Translations under genes and position numbers: made by a program
The notes under the pieces: model-generated
What the model was told of the DNA's origin: nothing
Seen by the model: only the letters and a program-made list of their open reading frames with translations
The model's database searches: none
Assembly (NCBI RefSeq): GCF_964355755.1
Contig: NC_092679.1
Span: 21,352,432-21,416,431, forward strand
Direction: 5' to 3'
Source: Antedon mediterranea
Lineage: Eukaryota; Echinodermata; Crinoidea; Comatulida; Antedonidae
Length of the DNA: 64,000 bases
Shown: positions 50,601 to 58,689 of the stretch, one piece after another
Numbering within the stretch: the first letter of the stretch is position 1
Layout: the number at the start of each line of letters is the position of its first letter

Positions 50601-53600
50601 TCAAGCATGTTTTGTACTTTCTTAGATTAACATTACACTTATTAATAAAATTTGTTAGATGCCGTTTCAAAATGTTGTTTTTTATTACTAAATTATTACT
50701 AAATTTACAGTTGGTAATTATCAAAGTTGGTAAATAGACTTTTAAAATTAAGTTAATTTTAAAAGTTAAAAGAAAGTCAAAAGAAATTGATGATCACGTT
50801 AAATTCCATGTTATGTATTATTTTGTTTATGTTGAAATGAATTTTGAATAAATGACCTTTGGTCAACAAGAAAACCGCTAAAATATATGTTCTACTAAAA
50901 CCAAATTTGAAAATAAAATATTCCTATGACTAGAATCATAAAATAGTAATGGAACGGTAAGTTTAATTTTCTTAGATGTTATTTTCAACGGCTATGATAT
51001 AATGCATAATCAAAGAATCGTGTTCGTAAAACACTATTCGGAATATTATTTCTTTTTATAACTTTCTATGTACCTTTCGCTACAGATATTGTTACTGGAG
51101 AACGGGAGAGCACAACCGGTAAGTTGAATTTTATTTATTATTATTAAAACTTTAGTTTTGATATAGGCCTACTTGTCATCTTGACAATTTTAGGCTATAT
51201 ATCTTCATTTAAGATGTATTAGAATCATTTATGCAATATCTGATTATTTTATCTAGTTACGTTTAGTCCCGATGGTGGCTGTTTAGGTAATTGCGGTGGG
51301 TATGACTCAGTCCAAAACTGCTATTGTGATACGTATTGTGAAACTGCACTCGACTGTTGCTCAGACTATTTCTTGCTGTGTGCAAGTAAGTTAGATTGCT
51401 TAAGAGTTAAGTGATTACAAACGTCCCCACTCGGTATATTTACACATTATTCCACAATGTATCTGTTTGATTAACTTCACATTTAAAATAGTTGTTTCTC
51501 CTGGAAATTATTACAGTGATTTGTTTTTTTATATTTCCTCTTGTCTATAGATGAACCTTTAACTACAAATACGGTTACTGAATGGGATAGCACAACACGT
51601 AAGTTTAATACTTTCATTAATATTAAACGACTGTGATTTTGTGATATAGGCTTAATCCAAAAATTGCAAAACTCTTTCCTAGATTAATTAGAAGTTTAAG
51701 CAATAATACGTGAGAGGGTCGTTTAAATGTTGATAATAACGGAAATGGCCCTAAACGCACCCAACGATTTTCTGTTAAATTTATTATTTAAAGTTAAATA
51801 GCCTTTTAAATGCTGTTTCATATTTTTACATGAAAATTTTCTATACATTTGTTTCATATCTTCTTGTCTATTAGAAGCACCTTTCACTGTAACGGAATGG
51901 TTGGATAGCACAACCAGTAAGTCTTATTTTATTTTATGTCTTATTAAGCTATAAGACAAATTTACGTACGTACGTAAAACACTTTCCCAGATTAAGCTTA
52001 CACTTAATACAGTAAATATTTTTCCTAAATTTGTTGTTATAACCTCTTGTCTATAGGCCTAGATGTAACTTTAGCTACAGATGTTACTGGATGGGATAGC
52101 ACAACCGGTAAGTTTATTTTCTTTTATGTTTTGTTAAATAGTTTTAATACAATAGATTACTGTACGCCCTATAATGAATAAAAATGAAAAAAAAAATATT
52201 TACAAAAAAGATAATAATATTTCAGGATCTGAGGCAACAATGTACACCAAAACAGAAGATATTGTTTTAGTTAAATTATGTTAGCAACAATTTTAAGGAT
52301 TTGTAACATTTTTTTTAAAACTTGAATTGACTAATAAGTTGACAAGTTTTTTTTCAGCAACTCCTTTACCACCGAATATAAAACCATTTCTCTGTGGCAA
52401 CGAAACTCAAATCATAACATCGCCTGGATATCCTAACCAATATGAAAACAACTTAAACATCGAATGGACATTCACTACTCACGTCGAAAGTTTGCTCTCT
52501 GTTGAAATCTACGATTTCTATCTTGAGAACAGCTACGATTATGTGACTATTTACAGTGATGGAGACATGATTGGAAGATTTACTGGTTACAATACACCAC
52601 CGATATCGATATCTACCAGCAACACAGTAACTGTTGTTTTCAGTACAGATGGTAGTGTGGTATATAGAGGATTTCAAGCTAAGGTATCCGTTTACCCTGA
52701 AGCTACAGGTAGATATATACATTCATATTATAAATTTAGTGCCAAGTCTGTTTCCCTCTGTTTTTTTAACATTATGTTAATACGTGGGTAACATAATTAC
52801 ATCATTTAAGCATTGGTTTTATTTTATCGATTGAATCATGTATTGGAGTGGATTGGAGTACTATATATCGATTGTTAGCGTAACTAGAACTATTTTGTAT
52901 ACGAATGAAGTTGTTTCGTAGGTGCGGGTGTTTTTGCGTCTCATCAACATGTACAACATTTATCATTTGCCTAAATATTCATTTCATCTTTTAGATGGAT
53001 TTTGTTCTGATTTCAATGATGGATTTTCTGGCTGGACTCATTCTTATAGTAGTAGTCACAATCAATGGATGAGATCCTCTGAACGATATAATGACGACAG
53101 CGATCTAGGAAACCGTTACTCAGGATCAGGTAGTAATCAGAAAAATAGCTATTATTTATTTAGTCAATCAATACTAACAATATAATTATAATTATAATTT
53201 CATAAAATACGTCACGTTGTCAACAAATAGGTAGGCTGGCCTATTATATAATTATAGATTACGTAAGCCTATTATTAAACTAAACATGTCATTATAAGGT
53301 TTATAATAATTATAAGTAAATAGACAAAAACAGAAACAAAAGTATCATTAAAAACGTTATGAATGTTCATTCATTTGATGCCATTATCTTTTTCAGATGA
53401 TTACTACATTTATGTTGCAAATGAATATGGTCAAAGTGGATCCAGATATGGCTATCTTAACAGTCCAGATATACCAGACAGATGGAATGAAGCGTGTATT
53501 AGATTCTATTACTATATGAGTGGACATTCATATCAATACATTACAGTATATGACAACTACGGACATTCCGTTTTCTACGAATCCGATGATAACAGTCGAC

Positions 53601-56600
53601 AATGGAAGTCTGCAAATGGTACTATCAATACTGTCAGTAAATATAATTTATACCTGACAATAAGAGGTAGAGCATATGGTTACACATACAATACAGAGAT
53701 AGTTGCTGTTGACGATATTTACATCAGTGAGGGCGCATGCTCAGATTATCCAGGTATGATTACCGTAGTACGTATTAATCGACGAATGTGTGACTCACAT
53801 GATTTAATAATTAAATATACTTTTAACTTGATTGATTTTTTGAAAACAATGACTGCAGTCGCGTGCTCAAATTTGAGTTAGTGTTTACCGACCAACCGAC
53901 CAACCGACCAACCGACAGACATTAGTGAGCAGTAGAGTCAAGTTTACACGCGACTAAAATATTTAAATTCAGTTTTAAAATATTCTTGAATTCACCATTA
54001 ATCTCATCAGATGCCTACGGTACTTTACAGGAATATATTCTTTTGCTAAAAACCTAACTCTTTTTTTATATAGATGAACCTACCGAAGAGGTTACTGTAT
54101 GGGCGAGCACAACCGGTAGGTTTTATTTTGGTGGATGTCATTTCAACGGCTGTGATATACCGTAGGCATAATCCAAGAATCATTTCATAACACACTTCCT
54201 CGATTGCACTTTACACTTTACACTTTCTCAAAATGATCACTATATTTCTTAACTTCTTCTATATAGCTGAATATATGAATACTGAAGTATCGGAGAGCAC
54301 AACCGGTAAGTTTAATTGTCTTGGGTGTTATATCCAGCGGCTGTGATATACCGTAGGCCTAGTACAAATCATTTTCGTAAAACAGTTTCCTATATTACAC
54401 TTTCTGAATATGATAATATGACCTAATCCAAGAATCATGTAAAACACTTTCCTAGATTCCACTTTACATTTTCTGAAAACGATCACTAAATTCATTTTTA
54501 TAACCTCTTCTCTATAGATGTAGAAATCACTACTGAAGTATTGGATAGCACAACCGGTAAGTTTAATTTTTTTAATGTCATATGAGTGGCAATGATATAA
54601 TGCCTAAGACAAGATATTCTCTAAATTAACTTAAGAAGTGACACTATATAAGCGGGGTTAGGGTTACGATTAGGGTTGACCTTTTGCTTTTAAATTATAT
54701 CGTTGAGTTGGTAAATAGTTTAATACAGCAAGAATTGTTCTTTCCCAAAATATCTCACTAAATTCGATTTTTTACGTTTTTTCTATAGATATACCTACTA
54801 CAATACCCATCACAGCACATGAAATACCAACCACTACATATGATATACCAACCACTGAAGATGATATACCAACCACTAGATATGATATACCAACCACTGA
54901 AGATGATATACCAACCACTACATATGATATACCAACCCCTGAAGATGATATACCAACCACTGAAGATGATATACCAACCCCTGAAGATGATATACCAACC
55001 ACTAAAGATGCCACCACAAATGATATACCAACCACTGAAGATGCCACCACAGATGGTATACCAACCACTAAAGATGCCACCACAGATGATATACCAACAA
55101 CTAAAGACGATATATTCACAACATCCACCACTACAGGTACGGTTAATCAGGGAAGTTTGAAATTTCACTCTTCCCTGGGTTAATGAATGGGTTACCACAA
55201 ACGGTAAATAAGTCGAACAACACACATAAAAACATATACACAATTTTGATTAAAAATCATTTTTAACTTTTAACTTGATTTATTTAAATTAAGTTGGTAA
55301 ATAGATGTAAATAAAGATGTTGTTTAGTTTATCATTCGTCGGTAGGCATGAATTATCACTTAATTTAGCGTTTTACATTTTGTCTATAGATATACGTTTT
55401 GCTACAGATCCGGTTACTGAATTATGGGATAGCACAGCAGGTAAAGTTTTAATTTTGTTTAATGTCATATTCATCTGATATAATAAGTAGGCGTAAACTT
55501 AGAATTATGTTGTTCGGAAAACATTTTCCTCGATTAACTAGTACAGTTTATAAGAGATTAAGAAATCAGACTGTTTTTTGTTACAGCCCCTGATTGGATA
55601 CAAACTGGTAAGTGTTACTACATACTAATTCTTAACTTTTAAAAGTTTTAAATCATTTTCTTAGATTGCACCTCAAAACTAAAAATGTCAATCTTCTTAT
55701 GTTTGGTTAGTTACAAAGCTAAAGAAGCATTAAAGGGCTGCTTTTCACTAAGGTGAATATATTTGCGAGATTCAAACATTCCTGAGTTCTGATTGGTGGT
55801 GCAATTTTTCACGTCTCAACAATAGATGGAAATAGAATACGCATGCGCATTAGTCAATGTTAAAGATTAGTGCGAATAAATTCGCCTGTGGAAAACCTCT
55901 TTTATTGTAGTCTATTCTTTGATCACTGGTTAGTTTTTTTTGTAATGAAATGTTCGACTTACTCTCGTTTTAGTCTATTTTTTTTAAAGAATAATTACGG
56001 TATGCTGTCTAAACATTGAATCATTTAATTTCTAAATTTTTATTCAGATGTTGTATGTAGTAATTCATACATGACAGTTTACATTGATGCGGCTTCACTT
56101 GGAAGTAACAGCACAGCACACTTTATCGACCCGACGTGTGGCATGATGGGATACACGTATCGTAATGGCATGTATTGGCTGTATTTATATACTAGATACG
56201 ATCAATGTCAAACAACAATAAAGGTAACTGACGATATATAAATATTATAATAAACAGTGAAATTACCACGTGACTAATGAACGTCATTTTAATTGGTTCT
56301 TTTTTTGTTTTTTTCTTTTATCTGATTGTATAATCCTGGATAAAGATGTTATTAAATAAATAAATAATAATAAATGTTGTGTACATTTAAAGCCACTTTT
56401 CTTCACATTTGTAAACAATTTAATTGAAAATTAATTTGTGTAATCCTGGATAAATAAATAAATATAATAAATAATAATAAATGTTGTGTACATTTAAAAC
56501 TAATGACTTTTCTTCACATTTATAAACATTTAAAAATGAATTTGCTTTCCTATTTTCCGTCTTTTTTTCTATCACCATGTCAAATCATTTTTATACTAGT

Positions 56601-58460
56601 TTACATTGGCGTCAACAACTTACCAAAACCAGGTAATTGTATCAAACGAAGGAGATTCCAAGATTTACAGGGATGATGACAGTCGCATAACCATCGAGTG
56701 TGAACTAAAAAACACCGGACGCTCATCGGTTAGTTTTAACCCAGTTGGAACCGAAAATAACTTCCTAAAACACGAACATGACAACTTTACATTCGCAATG
56801 GAGCTATATACCGATAGCAGTTATTCTACTTCATACCCGAGTTGGCAGTATCCGATTGAACTGATTCTTGGAAGTAAAGTATTTGTTGGGGCGAGTGTAA
56901 AAACGTTTAATAAAGATATGGTTGTGTTTGTCGATTCTTGCAAAGCTACACCGAATCCAGACCCTGATGCTAAGCCTAGCTACGATTTAATAAAAAACAG
57001 GTAATAACAACCAGACTATAAGGAATAAATTGACAATTAGCGTGGTCCTATAACTGGATATAACTGGTTCTACATGGGTATGACTGGTTCTACCTGGCTA
57101 TAGCAAGATATACACTAAGCCAGTTATTTCATTTACTTCGATTCCGTCCCAATACCCAAAAACGTCTATAAGGCAAGTTGCAGCCAAACAATGCATATTG
57201 ATCAAACATTCCAATAATTATCGACCTATAGTTGCTCTTTTGTTTCATAATTTGTTTGTGTTGTGATTTTTGTTTTAAAGAAACACTTTCTTATTAGTGA
57301 GAGAATATTTCAAACTATCTAGGAAAATCCCTAAAAATTATGTTGTAAACAGGCTAGATCAACATTACAAAAACTAAACATTGTGGACAAAACAATTTAT
57401 CATATAACTACCATATAAAACAAAGCTTAAATTTGTACATTTTGGCGCCATATAAAATATTATCTACCGTGTAACAGATATGGTAACAAGATCTCCATTA
57501 ACTTGAACACATAACTACTGAAAAGGTCTGACTGGTTTTGATAGCAAAATGTTTCCATTATTCGGAGTCGTTGAACTTATATCTAAATTTAAAGAAACGT
57601 TTCTATTTCTTAAGACAACTAAATACATCCTTTTTATCTTCTGAAGTTGCGGTGTAGACTCGACGGTTAGTTTCGACGGAAAATCAACTTTTGGAGATTA
57701 TTCCTTGGCGTTCTTTTCGTTTGAAACTTTTGGCTTCAGCGGCGAATACTCAACGGTATGAATCATTACAAATGCTAATAATAATGAATTATACCAAGTA
57801 ATATTTTATGAACAGGAACTTAATTGTCATAACTTTTAAGCCAAATAAGTATTCAATCTAGTGCAACAGGCCTAATACTAACTACAAATATAAAAAAATG
57901 CCCACTAAAATCGGTAAATTTCTATAAACTTTATCTTTCAATTTAAATAACAGGTGTTTGTTCATTGTCAATTGTCCATCTGCAATGATAGTGACTGGAG
58001 ATGCTCTAGGAACTGTAAACAACGAAAACGCCGTGACGTCAATCTACCAAATAAGTTGTCTAACAGCATTTCGATTGAACTTGGACCTTTGGTGCTAAAA
58101 AGACCAGACGACAATCCCAACATTATACGCAAGACTGAAGGTACTTTTGGAGTCTCTTAGTGAGCTCATTATATTCTGTAGTCATTTGAATGTGCATTCA
58201 CGGGAACTTGAAATGGAAAGAGATGACAAGAGATGTTTTATTCTTTAATTTTGTATAATTTAATCTGTAATTTATCGAATATTTCTTGTGTTTTGTTAAA
58301 TTAATTAAAAAATTAATTACAAATAAATCTGTACTTTTTCAGAGTCAATATCGAAGTGATTGATGGTTCCAAATCAGCCTGGTTGTCTTGGAAATATGAT
58401 ACCACTTTCTGGCTTGAGAAAACAAAGCAATTCTTACCAGAAACTGGAAAACCACTTTGA
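41586..58460 (+). CDS. Secreted SRCR-MAM-CUB-SMB-ZP mosaic protein, 31 exons
   Basis: The modular extracellular protein resembles DMBT1-type SRCR/CUB/ZP proteins but adds MAM and somatomedin-B domains. The order is signal peptide, SRCR, MAM1, Thr/Pro linker, CUB1, MAM2, five stalk microexons, SMB, three stalk microexons, CUB2, MAM3, three stalk microexons, a 21-bp-repeat exon, two small exons, ZP-N/ZP-C, RKRR, short tail. The exons sum to 4,551 nt (1,516 residues plus stop at 58,359) with no internal stop. Every intron up to the ZP domain is phase 1. SRCR proteins of this type bind microbes or ligands, and ZP modules polymerise; such a role in defence or mucus is inferred. No transmembrane or GPI signal is seen. 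The listed end allows for an alternative last-exon acceptor with stop at 58,460. A polyadenylation signal AATAAA is at 58,942. Confidence 0.9.
41656..43017 (+). other. Intron 1 of the mosaic gene
   Basis: This 1.36-kb AT-rich intron has an inverted LINE-tail-like repeat at 41,812-41,875, matching 920-1,010. Nothing else was recognised. Confidence 0.75.
41812..41875 (-). repeat. Dispersed repeat, LINE 3'-tail-like (inverted copy)
   Basis: On the minus strand it reads GAGGGTCCCTAATGATCAGC, then TGGATGGATCACCCTGGTAA, as at 920-1,010 on the plus strand. Confidence 0.5.
43018..43329 (+). CDS. Mosaic gene exon 2: SRCR domain (group A)
   Basis: One exon encodes a whole scavenger receptor cysteine-rich domain: [56 protein letters not shown]. 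Six cysteines occur at VC, VCRQ, VNC, SC, HNC and IC. The extra cysteine after RQLG that marks group B is absent. The acceptor is ATTATTAG and the donor is ATAG|GTACAG, phase 1 on both sides. Confidence 0.96.
44019..44156 (+). CDS. Mosaic gene exon 3: MAM1, first part
   Basis: It encodes [20 protein letters not shown], then [11 protein letters not shown] and [10 protein letters not shown], a clear MAM start. The usual first cysteine is missing (Thr-Asp in its place). The acceptor is TTTCCATAG and the donor is CAA|GTAAGT, phase 1 on both sides. Confidence 0.93.
44748..45083 (+). CDS. Mosaic gene exon 4: MAM1, second part
   Basis: It encodes [19 protein letters not shown], the core [20 protein letters not shown] and the ending [11 protein letters not shown]. 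No cysteine occurs in this MAM domain, so its normal disulfides are absent. Phase 1 on both sides. Confidence 0.94.
45462..45697 (+). pseudogene. Non-LTR retrotransposon reverse transcriptase fragment
   Basis: The frame reads [16 protein letters not shown], then a [20 protein letters not shown] block typical of reverse transcriptase domain 4 to 5 in LINEs. It stops abruptly and lacks the endonuclease and the FADD-type catalytic motif. It is a dead fragment in a MAM1/linker intron. Confidence 0.75.
46018..46113 (+). CDS. Mosaic gene exon 5: Thr/Pro-rich linker
   Basis: It encodes [20 protein letters not shown] followed by [12 protein letters not shown]. The PTTT units come from a 15-bp repeat and are likely O-glycosylation sites. 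The acceptor is CTTACAG and the donor is ACAG|GTAAGG, phase 1 on both sides. Confidence 0.9.
46114..47299 (+). other. Intron 5 of the mosaic gene
   Basis: This is AT-rich. A 90-codon hydrophobic open frame at 46,543-46,815 is explained by T-rich composition. Nothing functional was recognised. Confidence 0.7.
47300..47647 (+). CDS. Mosaic gene exon 6: CUB1 domain
   Basis: It encodes [19 protein letters not shown], then [27 protein letters not shown] and VFSTDGSV, a full CUB domain of 115 residues. Canonical Cys2 and Cys4 are replaced (NLYIEW, RFGGSS) while Cys1 and a CC pair remain. The domain also occurs at 52,358. Phase 1 on both sides. Confidence 0.95.
48406..48537 (+). CDS. Mosaic gene exon 7: MAM2, first part
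   Basis: It encodes [19 protein letters not shown] to NRYSGS. The [11 protein letters not shown] core is the canonical MAM opening with its first cysteine. The acceptor is AACTCACAG and the donor is TCAG|GTAAAA, phase 1 on both sides. Confidence 0.93.
48668..49036 (+). CDS. Mosaic gene exon 8: MAM2, second part
   Basis: It encodes [29 protein letters not shown] and [16 protein letters not shown]. Cysteines at MCLRF and GACS match MAM; an extra one occurs at DDCYIY. About 118-122 residues align with the MAM3 exon at 53,397. Phase 1 on both sides. Confidence 0.94.
49407..49457 (+). CDS. Stalk microexon 1
   Basis: This 51-nt exon encodes [17 protein letters not shown]. The acceptor is CTCTATAG and the donor is CCT|GTAAGT. 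It is the first of the tandem E-x-T…VTE-x-W-DSTT cassettes, phase 1 on both sides. Confidence 0.85.
49739..49774 (+). CDS. Stalk microexon 2
   Basis: This 36-nt exon encodes [12 protein letters not shown]. The acceptor is ATTTGCAG and the donor is ATAG|GTGAGT, phase 1 on both sides. It lacks the DSTT end. Confidence 0.78.
   Translation: MKISLQKTLSQ
50030..50080 (+). CDS. Stalk microexon 3
   Basis: This 51-nt exon encodes [17 protein letters not shown]. It starts like microexon 2 and ends in the family's ESTT. The acceptor is ATTTACAG and the donor is CCG|GTAAGT. Confidence 0.83.
50351..50386 (+). CDS. Stalk microexon 4
   Basis: This 36-nt exon encodes [12 protein letters not shown]. The acceptor is ATTTGTAG and the donor is CCG|GTAAGT, phase 1 on both sides. 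Confidence 0.8.
51086..51118 (+). CDS. Stalk microexon 5
   Basis: This 33-nt exon encodes [11 protein letters not shown]. The acceptor is CGCTACAG and the donor is CCG|GTAAGT, phase 1 on both sides. Confidence 0.8.
51257..51385 (+). CDS. Somatomedin-B-like domain exon
   Basis: It encodes a compact eight-cysteine module: [26 protein letters not shown]. The spacing C-x3-C…C-x-C-x3-C-x5-CC-x5-C matches somatomedin B (as in vitronectin). It sits inside the stalk array. The acceptor is ATCTAG and the donor is CAA|GTAAGT, phase 1 on both sides. Confidence 0.9.
51551..51598 (+). CDS. Stalk microexon 6
   Basis: This 48-nt exon encodes [16 protein letters not shown]. It differs by a few residues from the paralogue's exon at 63,900 ([15 protein letters not shown]). 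The acceptor is GTCTATAG and the donor is CAC|GTAAGT. Confidence 0.88.
51875..51916 (+). CDS. Stalk microexon 7
   Basis: This 42-nt exon encodes [14 protein letters not shown]. The acceptor is TCTATTAG and the donor is CCA|GTAAGT, phase 1 on both sides. Confidence 0.85.
52057..52107 (+). CDS. Stalk microexon 8
   Basis: This 51-nt exon encodes [17 protein letters not shown]. The acceptor is GTCTATAG and the donor is CCG|GTAAGT, phase 1 on both sides. Confidence 0.85.
52226..52258 (+). pseudogene. Dead stalk microexon (donor GT changed to AT)
   Basis: After a good TATTTCAG, 33 nt encode [11 protein letters not shown] in phase 1, then ATATTGTTTTA. The paralogue's live exon at 62,741-62,770 ends MYTTE and continues GTATTATTTTA. 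Exon, phase and intron start all align, so this is a homologous copy whose donor GT has become AT. Skipping it leaves the frame intact. Confidence 0.75.
52358..52708 (+). CDS. Mosaic gene exon: CUB2 domain
   Basis: It encodes [19 protein letters not shown] to VSVYPEAT. It is close to CUB1, with whole blocks identical ([25 protein letters not shown]). Only the first cysteine of the CUB set remains. The acceptor is TTTTTCAG and the donor is ACAG|GTAGAT, phase 1 on both sides. Confidence 0.95.
52995..53129 (+). CDS. Mosaic gene exon: MAM3, first part
   Basis: It encodes [20 protein letters not shown] to NRYSGS, a near copy of the exon at 48,406. The acceptor is CATCTTTTAG and the donor is TCAG|GTAGTA. 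Confidence 0.93.
53397..53753 (+). CDS. Mosaic gene exon: MAM3, second part
   Basis: It encodes [29 protein letters not shown] and [17 protein letters not shown]. It is a near copy of 48,668-49,036, so CUB plus MAM was duplicated as a block. Phase 1 on both sides. Confidence 0.94.
53853..53958. repeat. ACCGACCA-type short dispersed element (copy 1)
   Basis: It starts GCAGTCGCGTG and ends CACGCGACTAAA, flanking AATTTGAGTTAGTGTTTACC and an ACCGACCA run. The same layout recurs at 60,951 and 62,001. It is non-coding. Confidence 0.7.
54074..54115 (+). CDS. Stalk microexon 9
   Basis: This 42-nt exon encodes [14 protein letters not shown]. The acceptor is TTATATAG and the donor is CCG|GTAGGT, phase 1 on both sides. 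Confidence 0.83.
54267..54305 (+). CDS. Stalk microexon 10
   Basis: This 39-nt exon encodes [13 protein letters not shown]. The acceptor is CTATATAG and the donor is CCG|GTAAGT, phase 1 on both sides. Confidence 0.82.
54518..54556 (+). CDS. Stalk microexon 11
   Basis: This 39-nt exon encodes [13 protein letters not shown]. The acceptor is TCTCTATAG and the donor is CCG|GTAAGT, phase 1 on both sides. Confidence 0.84.
54789..55136 (+). CDS. Coding minisatellite exon (DIPTT repeat)
   Basis: This 348-nt exon encodes about 13 tandem seven-residue units D-I-P-T-T-x-(D/Y), such as DIPTTED and DIPTTTY. The last units are interspersed with ATTD, which makes an 11-residue higher-order unit. The DNA unit is 21 bp (GATATACCAACCACTGAAGAT). 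Thr/Pro density suggests O-glycosylation, and Asp/Glu make it acidic. The length is likely to vary between alleles. The acceptor is TCTATAG and the donor is ACAG|GTACGG, phase 1 on both sides. Confidence 0.9.
55390..55440 (+). CDS. Stalk microexon 12
   Basis: This 51-nt exon encodes [17 protein letters not shown], a clear family member. The acceptor is GTCTATAG and the donor is CAG|GTAAAG, phase 1 on both sides. Confidence 0.85.
55587..55607 (+). CDS. 21-nt microexon before the ZP domain
   Basis: It encodes only APDWIQT. The acceptor TTTTTTGTTACAG and the donor CTG|GTAAGT are both strong, and phase 1 fits the neighbours. Skipping it would also keep the frame, so inclusion is plausible but not certain. 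Confidence 0.65.
55731..55904. mobile_element. Short inverted-repeat element before the ZP exons
   Basis: The left end TTTTCACTAAGGTGAATATA is inverted, with divergence, at the right end AATAAATTCGCCTGTGGAAA. It is non-coding and intronic. Confidence 0.5.
56048..56223 (+). CDS. Mosaic gene exon: ZP-N, first part
   Basis: It encodes [19 protein letters not shown] and HFIDPTCGM, the hallmark start of a zona pellucida domain (C1 at VVCSN, C2 at DPTCG, C3 at YDQCQ). The acceptor is TATTCAG. The donor AAG|GTAACT is in phase 0, the first non-phase-1 intron of the gene. Confidence 0.93.
56325..56537. repeat. Imperfect direct duplication, about 115-bp period
   Basis: TAATCCTGGATAAA, AATAATAATAAATGTTGTGT and ACATTTAAA…CTTTTCTTCACATTT occur twice in order (56,325-56,425 and 56,440-56,537) within the ZP intron. 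Confidence 0.8.
56600..57000 (+). CDS. Mosaic gene exon: ZP-N end and ZP-C start
   Basis: It encodes [28 protein letters not shown] (C4), [27 protein letters not shown] (C5) and SYDLIKN. The acceptor is TATACTAG and the donor is ACAG|GTAATA (phase 2). Confidence 0.95.
57647..57755 (+). CDS. Mosaic gene exon: ZP-C middle
   Basis: It completes a Ser codon and encodes [16 protein letters not shown] to FSGEYST, with the conserved CGVDSTV. The acceptor is CTTCTGAAG and the donor is ACG|GTATGA (phase 0). Confidence 0.93.
57954..58140 (+). CDS. Mosaic gene exon: ZP-C end with furin site
   Basis: It encodes [20 protein letters not shown] and CKQRKRRDV: the last ZP cysteines followed by the furin consensus RKRR. 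After it, [10 protein letters not shown] looks like the external hydrophobic patch that keeps ZP precursors from polymerising early. The acceptor is AATAACAG and the donor is AAG|GTACTT (phase 1). Confidence 0.93.
58343..58460 (+). CDS. Mosaic gene last coding exon, tandem acceptor
   Basis: After TTTTTCAG the in-phase reading is ESISK then stop at 58,359. Using the AG two bases further (CAGAG|TC) gives [20 protein letters not shown] onwards to a stop at 58,460. Neither tail has a membrane anchor. If the intron is retained, translation stops at 58,160. Which tail is real cannot be decided from sequence. Confidence 0.55.
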
Positions 58461-58689
58461 GGAGATGTGAATGAAAAACTGTTTGCTTTGTTTTAGTTTA
58501 TGCTTAAATATTAAATTTTAAAAATTACAATTGAAATTTGTTTTAGATTTATATTTGTTCTTATGGGTTGCCAACAAAATAGATTGGTGGTGTGGCGTTT
58601 CTAATTTCTCCTCATTTTAGCCTTAGTCTTGTTGTGAGTCAACTATAATAACTCATGCAACAACATTCTTTTAAAACCTTTAACACGTT

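Noticed and set aside
53888-53925. CRISPR-like short repeats (ACCGACCA)
   Set aside because: It is a plain microsatellite inside a dispersed eukaryotic element, with no spacers.
54758-55243. 161-codon minus-strand repetitive frame opposite the DIPTT exon
   Set aside because: It is the antisense of the 21-bp coding repeat; the plus-strand exon has splice sites and matching phase.
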